In this document: positions 16,808 to 23,298 of the stretch, one piece after another | How the letters are laid out: each line of letters begins with the position of its first letter | Numbering within the stretch: the first letter of the stretch is position 1 | From: Actinomycetota bacterium | GTDB taxonomy: Bacteria; Actinomycetota; Actinomycetes; Actinomycetales; Microbacteriaceae | Length of the DNA: 48,247 bases | Reading direction: 5' to 3' | Assembly (NCBI GenBank): GCA_005778835.1 | Contig: SXMG01000136.1 | Location: forward strand, 1 to 48,247 | Notes under the pieces: generated by a model | What the model was told of the DNA's origin: nothing | Seen by the model: only the letters and a program-made list of their open reading frames with translations | Database searches by the model: none | Made by a program: the position numbers and the translations under genes

Positions 16808-18112
16808 ATGGCCGACCGTACCGACGAGGACATCGACGGGTTCTTCACGACCGCTCGGGTGAGCGGGAGAGAGGAGGCCGTGCTGCTGGGCGAGGCGAGC
16901 TTTCGCGACTATCTCTATGAGCATGATCACGAGTCGCTCGCGCCGTGGCGGGGCATGACCTATGAGGAGTTCACTGCCGCCCGCCAGGACAACCCGTTCC
17001 TGCAGCAGTTGCTCGCCGACTGGAACGCCCTCTACGACGAGGAGTTCGTCGGCGTGACGAGCGACGGCGTCGTGCAGGAAGCGCTCTACACGCTTCCCCC
17101 CGAGGGTTCAGCAGACCCCGCGCTGGTCGGGGCAGCACGCCGCCTCGTCGATGCCCTCGATGACACCGGTCGCGCCGCAGCGATGCACGCGCTCGATGCT
17201 CGGCAGTGGCGGGCGTGGAGCAACCCCGAGTTCGTCTTCCACCGTGTTGGCATTCGCCTCGAGGACCACTCCGACGATGTCGTCGAGCACGTGCACGAGC
17301 TCTTGCGCGCTGCGTTGAGCCCCGAGGGCTACCAGCAGGTGCGCGAAGCGATGGAGCTCAACGGGTTCCTCGGTGAACTCGTCGATCTGCCGTCGATCAT
17401 GAACGAGCGCAGCTACTGGTTCTCGTTCTTCGGCACGCCGTCGATCGATGAACCCTGGGGTTTCCAGATCTTCGGACACCACCTAGCACTCAACTTCCTG
17501 ACGGTCGGCGGACGCGAGGTTATCGCTCCTGTCTTCATCGGCGCCGAGCCCGCTCTCAGCGACGACGCTCGAAGGCCGATCTTCGACACACGCGAGAAGA
17601 CCGCTGTCACTCTGGCGTCATCGCTGAACCCCGAGCAGCGCGCTAAGGCCGTCGTGTATCCGTCAGTACTCGACCCCACGATGCCCGAAGGCCGCCTGCA
17701 CCCGGCCGACGAGCGCCACGTGGCGGGGGCGTTTCGCGACAACCGAGTCGTCCCGTACGAGGGCATTCCGGTGACCGAGCTCGACCGACGTCAACGCGCT
17801 CTCTTGCGCGAGATCGTCGAAGACTTTCACCTGCTCCTCGCCTCGCCCGAACGAGCGGCGACGATGGGGGAGTACGACGCGCACCTCGACGAGACCTGGT
17901 TCTCGTGGTACGGGGCGACCGACGGCAGCGAACCGATCTACTTCCGTGTGCACAGTCCGGTGATCCTCGCCGAGCTCGACAATCACGCGGGCGTGTGGCT
18001 ATCGAACACCCTGCCGGCGAGATTCCATGTACACAGCACGCTCCGTCATCCGAACGGCAACGATTACGGTCGCGCTCTGCTCGCGCAGTGGCGGGCACGG
18101 CGCGACCGCTAG
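16808..18112 (+). CDS. DUF3500 domain-containing protein
   Basis: A 434-residue protein with no known biochemical function that I recognise as DUF3500. Family-type segments are WSNPEFVFHRVGIRLED (about 137-153), WFSFFGTPS (204-212), PWGFQIFGHHLALNF (216-230), PVFIGAEP (241-248) and a C-terminal FHVHSTLRHPNGNDYG. The conserved His, Glu and Asp residues suggest a metal-dependent or hydrolytic active site, but this is inference. There is no signal peptide. It starts 8 nt after the amidohydrolase stop, so the two are surely co-transcribed, and its stop overlaps that of the convergent LysR gene in a palindromic CTAG. Confidence 0.85.
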   Translation: MADRTDEDIDGFFTTARVSGREEAVLLGEASFRDYLYEHDHESLAPWRGMTYEEFTAARQDNPFLQQLLADWNALYDEEFVGVTSDGVVQEALYTLPPEGSADPALVGAARRLVDALDDTGRAAAMHALDARQWRAWSNPEFVFHRVGIRLEDHSDDVVEHVHELLRAALSPEGYQQVREAMELNGFLGELVDLPSIMNERSYWFSFFGTPSIDEPWGFQIFGHHLALNFLTVGGREVIAPVFIGAEPALSDDARRPIFDTREKTAVTLASSLNPEQRAKAVVYPSVLDPTMPEGRLHPADERHVAGAFRDNRVVPYEGIPVTELDRRQRALLREIVEDFHLLLASPERAATMGEYDAHLDETWFSWYGATDGSEPIYFRVHSPVILAELDNHAGVWLSNTLPARFHVHSTLRHPNGNDYGRALLAQWRARRDR

Positions 18113-19020
18113 GGAATCGTCTCGTGCACAGTGTCGAGGAGGCCGGCGAGCGCCGGGTTCGCGGCGCTGGCACCCGGGCGCGTCAGCACGAGCAGGCGAA
18201 GAGGTTCCGGTTCGGGATCGAATGGGCGGACGACGATGTCGAAACGGACGAGGCTGCAACCGTCGGCATCGGGCAGCGCACCGACTCCGACGCCGGCTTC
18301 GATGAGCGGGATGCTCGCCTGAAGGGTCGAGGTCGTTCTCACTCGCCCCGGCTCCACGCTGCTGAAGTCGAGCACCCGCTGCATCGCCTCCGGCAGGCTC
18401 GGCACTGCTGCCATACGCCGCGGCAGCAGAAGCGTCACGTCCGCGAGTGCGCTCAGTGGGTAGGCGTCGTCGGCGTCGTCGCTACCGGGGGGAAGGGCCG
18501 CGACGATGCGGACCGCGCCGCCGTCGATCACCTCGAGAGTTTCCCGAGTACGGGCGATGAATCGATCGTTGTCGGCGACGAGCACTGCAGCAAGGTCCAC
18601 TCGGCCGCTGAGCACGAGTTCGATGGCCTCCCACGGCGGCGGGTCGACGAGCTGCACTTCGACGTGCGGCGCTCGCACCGCGTGCTCGCGAAGCAGGCGT
18701 GGAACCCAGTGCCAGATCACCGCGGGCACCGCAGCCATCGTGAGCGAGCCGACCGTGCCCGCGCTGAACCGCTGGACGCCAGCGACGATGTCGTCGACCT
18801 CACCGAGCACGCGCGAGGCGGCATCGAGCAGGAAGCGGCCGGCGCTCGTCGGTTCGACGCCGCGCGAGCTGCGAACGAACAGGGGCGTGCCGAGCTCGTT
18901 CTCGAGCTTGCGAATGGCCACCGTCAACGGGGGCTGCGAGAGGTGCAGCTGCGCTGCGGCCGCGGTCAACGAACCGGCCTCGGCGGCAGCCACGAAGTAG
19001 CGAAGCTCCCGCAGTTCCAT
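18109..19020 (-). CDS. LysR-type transcriptional regulator (second)
   Basis: A 303-residue LysR regulator. The winged helix-turn-helix occupies the first 60 residues (SLTAAAAQLHLSQPPLTVAI, then LENELGTPLFVR); an effector-binding domain follows (GSLTMAAVPAVIWHW, WEAIELVLSGRVDLA). It is divergent from the extradiol dioxygenase gene across 128 nt that contain a classic T-N11-A box, so it probably controls that operon and itself. Its stop shares CTAG with the DUF3500 stop on the other strand. Confidence 0.94.
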   Translation of the reverse strand: MELRELRYFVAAAEAGSLTAAAAQLHLSQPPLTVAIRKLENELGTPLFVRSSRGVEPTSAGRFLLDAASRVLGEVDDIVAGVQRFSAGTVGSLTMAAVPAVIWHWVPRLLREHAVRAPHVEVQLVDPPPWEAIELVLSGRVDLAAVLVADNDRFIARTRETLEVIDGGAVRIVAALPPGSDDADDAYPLSALADVTLLLPRRMAAVPSLPEAMQRVLDFSSVEPGRVRTTSTLQASIPLIEAGVGVGALPDADGCSLVRFDIVVRPFDPEPEPLRLLVLTRPGASAANPALAGLLDTVHETIP

Positions 19021-19023
19021 AAC

Positions 19024-19029
19024 TTGACA
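19024..19029 (+). promoter_or_regulatory. TTGACA, possible -35 element
   Basis: A perfect TTGACA lies 4 nt outside the second LysR start, facing the dioxygenase gene. No good TAnnnT -10 occurs 16-18 nt downstream; that position is inside the LysR box. It may be chance. Confidence 0.25.
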
Positions 19030-19046
19030 CTAGTGGATGCGGCTTT

Positions 19047-19065
19047 CCATAGGCTCCGACTATGG
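19047..19065. promoter_or_regulatory. LysR-type regulator box (CCATAG-N7-CTATGG)
   Basis: A perfect 6+6 inverted repeat, CCATAG (19047-19052) and CTATGG (19060-19065), spaced by 7 nt. It contains T19050-N11-A19062 with dyad symmetry, the textbook LysR-family recognition pattern (ATAG-N7-CTAT). The centre is about 36 nt upstream of the second LysR start and 93 nt upstream of the dioxygenase ATG, so one bound site could give both autoregulation and activation. Confidence 0.72.
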
Positions 19066-19148
19066 CGACAATCGGCAACCGGTAGTTCCACGGGAGACCA
19101 TCCTGGACGCACCATGAGGGCATCCGATCCAACACTGAGGAGGCATTG

Positions 19149-20144
19149 ATGCTGCCGATGACCAATTTCTCACCGCCGTTCGCAATCACGCGCGCCAGCC
19201 ACGTGTCACTATCTGTGACTGACCTCGAAGCGAGCCGCGACTTCTATCGCGACGTGATTGGGCTAGTCGTGACCGAAGAGACCGATGATGCCGTCTACCT
19301 GCGCGGGCTGGAAGAGGCCGCCCACCACAGTCTCGTGCTCGAGCGCGGCACCGACGCGAAGGCACTGCGGGTGGGTCTGCGTGTGCGCACCGACGCTGAC
19401 ATCATCGCCGCCGAAAGGCACTTCGCATCAGCGGGCATCGAACACGAGCGCGTCGAGAAACCCTTTCAGGGCCCGACTCTGCAGTTTCGCGACCCCGTCG
19501 GAACCCATATGGAGCTCACGAGCTCGATGCAGACGGTGCCGCGCAAGATGCAGGCCTTCGATGAGTTCGTCGCCGGAGCCCCGCAGCGGCTCGACCACTA
19601 CCAGGTCGTGACCTATGACGTGCAGGCCGCCACCGACTTCTGGATGGGACTCGGCATGCGCATGTCGGAGTACACCGCGACTGATGGCACGGATGAACTC
19701 TGGGGCACCTGGATGGAGGTCAAGGGCAACACTCACGATCTCGTGTTCACCAACGGCCGCGGGCCTCGACTGCATCACTTCGCCTACACCGTGCCTGACG
19801 GCCTGTCGCTGCTGCATGCGGCCGACGTCGCAGGGGCGAAGGGCTTCGGCGACGAGATCGACCGTGGGCCCGGACGCCATGGCATCAGCAACGCACTGTT
19901 CCTCTACCTCCGAGACCCCGACCAGCACCGCATCGAGTTGTTCACGACGCACTATCAATTCATCGACCTCGAAGACGAGCCCCTGCGGTGGGACGTCAGC
20001 AATCCGAAGCGCGCGCAGCTCTGGGGCATGCCCGCCTCGAACCGCTGGTTCTTCGAGGCAAGCGAGTTTCCCGGCGAGACGTTGACCGAGCCGCTGCTGC
20101 AGGCGACACCGCCGACCCTCGAGGCCTACCTCGGCCTTCACTAG
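19149..20144 (+). CDS. hpaD: Extradiol ring-cleavage dioxygenase, HPCD type
   Basis: A 331-residue two-domain vicinal-oxygen-chelate enzyme like homoprotocatechuate 2,3-dioxygenase. The Fe/Mn ligands are H150 (RLDHYQV), H209 (RLHHFAY) and E263 (RIELFTTHY). Second-sphere residues of HPCD are also present at matching spacing: H196 (NTHDL), H244 (GRHGIS) and Y253 (LFLYLRD). It opens a catechol-type ring with O2 to a 2-hydroxymuconate semialdehyde-type product. GAGGAGG (19137-19143) is an excellent ribosome site for the ATG at 19149. It leads an operon with RraA-like, hydratase and aldolase genes. The actual substrate may differ from homoprotocatechuate because the rest of the pathway does. Confidence 0.93.
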   Translation: MLPMTNFSPPFAITRASHVSLSVTDLEASRDFYRDVIGLVVTEETDDAVYLRGLEEAAHHSLVLERGTDAKALRVGLRVRTDADIIAAERHFASAGIEHERVEKPFQGPTLQFRDPVGTHMELTSSMQTVPRKMQAFDEFVAGAPQRLDHYQVVTYDVQAATDFWMGLGMRMSEYTATDGTDELWGTWMEVKGNTHDLVFTNGRGPRLHHFAYTVPDGLSLLHAADVAGAKGFGDEIDRGPGRHGISNALFLYLRDPDQHRIELFTTHYQFIDLEDEPLRWDVSNPKRAQLWGMPASNRWFFEASEFPGETLTEPLLQATPPTLEAYLGLH

Positions 20145-20167
20145 TGTCGCGATCATCAAGGAGACCC

Positions 20168-20887
20168 ATGACGACGCCGCAGCCCCTCGAGCCCGCCTTG
20201 CGCGAGCTCCTGCTCGCCGCACCGACGGCAGGCCTCTCGGCGCAGTTGCGCGCCCTCGGCATTCAGGGAGTCTCGATCGAGGGGGTGACACCTGTGCGCC
20301 CGGGCGCCAAGTTGGTCGGAGTCGCCCGCACCCTGCGATATCTGCCGCTCCGTGAAGACCTCTTCCGCGAACACGGCGGCGGGTACAACGCGCAGAAGCG
20401 CCTGTTCGACGACGTCGGCGAGGGCGAAGTGATCGTGATCGAGGCGCGCGGCGATAGCCGCGCAGGCACCTTGGGCGACATCCTTGCCGCTCGTGCCGTT
20501 TCGCGAGGAGCAGCCGGAATCGTCACCGACGGTGCCGTGAGAGATGTCGATGCTCTGGCTGCCCTGACGATGCCCGTCTTCGCGCTTGCTGGCCATCCCG
20601 CTGTTCTGGGGCGAGCTCATGTGCCCTGGGAGCACGACGTGACGATTGCGTGCGGAGGCGCAACCGTGCAACCAGGAGATGTGATCGTCGGCGACACCGA
20701 CGGAGTCATCGTGATTCCCCGCGGCATGGTCGACAAGGTTGTGACCGCGGCCCTCGTTCAAGAGGAAGAGGACGCGTGGGTGGCGGCGCGGGTGTCGGAA
20801 GGGCATCCGCTCGACGGACTCTTCCCGATGAATGCCGACTGGAGGGCCCGCTACGAGGCCAGCCATCCGGCGGGAGAGGAGCGCTGA
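20168..20887 (+). CDS. RraA family protein (HMG/CHA aldolase-like)
   Basis: A 239-residue protein of the RraA fold. Catalytic members are 4-hydroxy-4-methyl-2-oxoglutarate / 4-carboxy-4-hydroxy-2-oxoadipate aldolases and oxaloacetate decarboxylases; others inhibit RNase E. The catalytic signature of the aldolase branch is visible as G-D (LGDILAARA, 102-110) and R125-D126 in TDGAVRDVDAL. AAGGAG (20158-20163) precedes the ATG at 20168, 23 nt after the dioxygenase gene. In this operon a role as decarboxylase or aldolase on a pathway keto-acid is more likely than RNase regulation. Confidence 0.88.
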   Translation: MTTPQPLEPALRELLLAAPTAGLSAQLRALGIQGVSIEGVTPVRPGAKLVGVARTLRYLPLREDLFREHGGGYNAQKRLFDDVGEGEVIVIEARGDSRAGTLGDILAARAVSRGAAGIVTDGAVRDVDALAALTMPVFALAGHPAVLGRAHVPWEHDVTIACGGATVQPGDVIVGDTDGVIVIPRGMVDKVVTAALVQEEEDAWVAARVSEGHPLDGLFPMNADWRARYEASHPAGEER

Positions 20888-20891
20888 CCGG

Positions 20892-21677
20892 ATGCTCTCG
20901 CCCGACCTCATCGACACCCTCGGCGCCGAACTGGCCGAGGCGACACGCCAGCGCTCCATGCTGCCCCGCATCACTGCCCGTCACCCCGAAGCCGAGGTGG
21001 ACGACTCGTACGCCATCCAGCGCGCGTGGCGTGAGCGCCGCCTCGCGGAGGGCCGCAGCATCATCGGCAGAAAGATCGGACTCACCTCGCGCGCCATGCA
21101 GCTCGCGACCGGGATCACCGAGCCCGACTACGGCATCATGTTCGACGACACTGTCTGGCACGACGGAGACGAGATTCCGACAGCCCGCTTCGCCAACACC
21201 CGCCTCGAGGTCGAGCTCGCTTTCGTTCTCAAGAGCCCACTCGAAGGCGAGGGGCTCACGATCGACGATGTGCTCGACGCGACCGAGCACGTGACACCCG
21301 CACTCGAGCTGCTCGACTCGCACTTCGAGCTAGAGGGCCGGACGATCGTCGACACGATCAGCGACAACGCGGCCTACGGCGGCTTGATTCTCGGGGGGCG
21401 TCCCGTGGGCCCCCGCGAGCTCGATCTGCGCTGGATCGCGGCAACGCTGAGCCGCAACGGAGCGATCGAAGAGACCGGCGTAGCGGCGGGTGTGCTCGGG
21501 CATCCCGCGCTCGGCGTCGCGTGGCTGGCGGCGAAGCTGGCGCAGCATGGCGATCGGCTTGAAGCCGGCGAATACATACTGGCGGGGTCGTTCACGCGGC
21601 CCGTCTGGTTCTCGGCGGGCGACACTGCGGTCGCCGACTACAACGACCTGGGGAGCATCTCGTGCCGCTTCGTCTAG
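20892..21677 (+). CDS. hpaH: 2-oxo-hept-4-ene-1,7-dioate hydratase type
   Basis: A 261-residue member of the HpaH/MhpD hydratase group, which adds water to a 2-hydroxydienoate to give a 4-hydroxy-2-oxo acid. IGRKIGLTS (58-66) with catalytic-type Lys61, the metal-binding E106/E108 of LEVELAFVL and the following [10 protein letters not shown] are all present. I took the ATG at 20892, 4 nt after the RraA-like stop; the longer frame to 20832 overlaps that gene. Its 3' end overlaps the aldolase gene by 16 nt. Confidence 0.92.
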   Translation: MLSPDLIDTLGAELAEATRQRSMLPRITARHPEAEVDDSYAIQRAWRERRLAEGRSIIGRKIGLTSRAMQLATGITEPDYGIMFDDTVWHDGDEIPTARFANTRLEVELAFVLKSPLEGEGLTIDDVLDATEHVTPALELLDSHFELEGRTIVDTISDNAAYGGLILGGRPVGPRELDLRWIAATLSRNGAIEETGVAAGVLGHPALGVAWLAAKLAQHGDRLEAGEYILAGSFTRPVWFSAGDTAVADYNDLGSISCRFV

Positions 21678-22465
21678 CCCCGACCCTGCGTGATCGGCTC
21701 GCCGACACTGACCGCCCCCTTGCGGGCATGTGGCTGTGCACCGGCAGCCCCCTCGTCGCTGAGATCGTCGCCGGTGGTGAGCTCGACTGGGTGCTCATCG
21801 ACATGGAGCACTCGCCGCTCACTCTCGACTCCGTTGCAGCCCAGCTGCAGGCGATTGCCGCGTACGCGACGACTCCGGTGGTGCGAGTGCCCTCCAACGA
21901 CGCGGTCGTCATTAAACAAGTGCTCGATCTCGGCGCGCAGAACCTGCTCGTGCCCATGGTGTCGTCCGCAGACGAAGCGCAAGCGGCCGTCGCTGCCGTG
22001 CGCTACCCGCCGCACGGCGTTCGCGGCGTGGGGTCGGCACTCGCACGCTCGGCACGGTGGAACCGCATCGATGACTACCTCGAGAACGCCGGCCGTTACA
22101 CCGCTCTCTTCGTGCAGATCGAGACGATCGCTGGAGTGGAGGCGGCGACCGAGATCGCTGATGTCGACGGAGTCGATGGCGTCTTCGTCGGCCCGAGCGA
22201 TCTCGCGGCATCGATGGGGCTGATCGGCCAGCAGTCTCACCCCGAGGTGGTGGAAGCCGTGCGCCGAGCCTTCGCGGCAGTGCGAGCGTCGGGCAAACCG
22301 GTCGGAGTGAATGCGTTCGATGCTGGCCTGGCGCGCGACTATGCGCGTGAGGGTGCATCGTTCTTGCTCGTCGGAGCCGACGTCGCCGTGCTCGCTCGAG
22401 CGGCTGAAGGCGTCGCTGCTCAGTGGGGCGCCGCTCCGTCTGAACAGACAATCGACTCCTACTGA
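21662..22465 (+). CDS. hpaI: 4-hydroxy-2-oxoheptanedioate aldolase (HpaI/HpcH)
   Basis: A 267-residue class II pyruvate aldolase that cleaves 4-hydroxy-2-oxo acids to pyruvate and an aldehyde such as succinate semialdehyde. Residues match E. coli HpaI with a constant +5 offset: H50 (DMEHSP), R75 (VVRVP), E154 (QIETIAG) and D180 (VGPSDLA) for base, substrate and metal binding. It starts at a GTG inside the last codons of the hydratase gene (16-nt overlap), which implies translational coupling. Last gene of the dioxygenase operon; no hairpin terminator is visible after it. Confidence 0.93.
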   Translation: MPLRLAPTLRDRLADTDRPLAGMWLCTGSPLVAEIVAGGELDWVLIDMEHSPLTLDSVAAQLQAIAAYATTPVVRVPSNDAVVIKQVLDLGAQNLLVPMVSSADEAQAAVAAVRYPPHGVRGVGSALARSARWNRIDDYLENAGRYTALFVQIETIAGVEAATEIADVDGVDGVFVGPSDLAASMGLIGQQSHPEVVEAVRRAFAAVRASGKPVGVNAFDAGLARDYAREGASFLLVGADVAVLARAAEGVAAQWGAAPSEQTIDSY

Positions 22466-22541
22466 CCGACTTGACCTTGCTCAGCACAGAGCGGCTGACA
22501 CCCCGTTGAGTCAGCGTGCGCAGTGGAGACCCAGCATGATG

Positions 22542-22578
22542 TATCGTTTGTCGATAGATACCACTCGACAATCGATAG
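22542..22578. promoter_or_regulatory. TCGATAG repeats upstream of DUF2975 operon
   Basis: TCGATAG occurs at 22551-22557 and again at 22572-22578, start to start 21 nt, two helical turns. TATCG (22542-22546) and CGATA (22552-22556) also form an inverted pair around the first copy. The cluster ends 7 nt before the ATG of the DUF2975 gene. It is a good candidate operator for the XRE regulator encoded by the second gene. Confidence 0.5.
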
Positions 22579-22585
22579 GAACGCG

Positions 22586-23062
22586 ATGCACCGGATCACC
22601 ATCGTCTCGCTCAAGTCGCTCATCGCCGTGCTCTTCGCACTGCTGCTGCTCTGCCAGACCGTCGTCGTACCGATCGTTGCGGCACAGATGGCCGACGCTC
22701 TGCCGCCGCTCGCGTTCTTGCAGTGGCCCGGCGTCATCGCGGCCGCCCTCTTCGTGCTGTGCCTGCAAGTCGCCCTCGCGTGCGTCTGGCGGCTGCTGAC
22801 CCTCGCGCGCGAGGGCATCATCTTCAATGCCAAGGCCTTCGCCTACGTCGACGTCATTCTTGCGGCGATCATCGTCGCCACCGTCATCGTGCTCGGCTCG
22901 ATCATCCTGCTCACGATCGTCGGCGCCGCCTCGCCCTCGATCACACTGCTCGCGGCGCTCGGCATCGTCATCGGCGCGATACTCGCCCTGCTGGTTGTCG
23001 TGCTGCGCGGGCTTCTGCGACAGGCCTCGCAGCTCGAGAGCGACCTCGCCGAGGTGGTCTGA
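22586..23062 (+). CDS. DUF2975 membrane protein
   Basis: A 158-residue integral membrane protein with four predicted helices (about 8-30, 42-65, 85-110 and 115-140) and the LLTLAREGIIFNAKAF loop between helices 2 and 3 that marks DUF2975. The ATG at 22586 follows TAGGA. Its stop overlaps the XRE gene start (TGATG). DUF2975 proteins are regularly paired with small YozG-type helix-turn-helix regulators; function is unknown, a membrane sensor or partner of the regulator being the common guess. Confidence 0.87.
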   Translation: MHRITIVSLKSLIAVLFALLLLCQTVVVPIVAAQMADALPPLAFLQWPGVIAAALFVLCLQVALACVWRLLTLAREGIIFNAKAFAYVDVILAAIIVATVIVLGSIILLTIVGAASPSITLLAALGIVIGAILALLVVVLRGLLRQASQLESDLAEVV

Positions 23063-23298
23063 TGCCCATCATCATCAACATCGACGTGCAGCTCGCGCAG
23101 AAGAAGATGTCGGTCGGCGACTTCGCGGCGGCCATCGACATCACGCCCGCGAACGTCGCCGTGCTGAAGAACGGGCGTGCGAAGGCCGTGCGCTTCTCGA
23201 CGCTCGACGCCATCTGCCGGGTGCTCGAGTGCCAGCCGGGCGACATTCTCGTGTGGGTGCCCGAGGGCGACCCTGCGAGTGACAGGGAGCAGTCGTGA
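23062..23298 (+). CDS. Small XRE-family regulator (YozG-like)
   Basis: A 78-residue protein that is almost entirely one Cro/C1-type helix-turn-helix: SVGDFAAAIDITPANVAVLK then FSTLDAICRVLECQPGDIL, the typical XRE tail. It overlaps DUF2975 by one base (TGATG) and the giant membrane-protein gene by four (GTGA). Likely represses its own operon through the TCGATAG repeats upstream. Confidence 0.9.
   Translation: MPIIINIDVQLAQKKMSVGDFAAAIDITPANVAVLKNGRAKAVRFSTLDAICRVLECQPGDILVWVPEGDPASDREQS

Noticed and set aside
22466-22585. attR-like copy of the tRNA-Ser 3' end
   Set aside because: No stretch matching the T-arm or acceptor sequence was found; only operator-like TCGATAG repeats are there.
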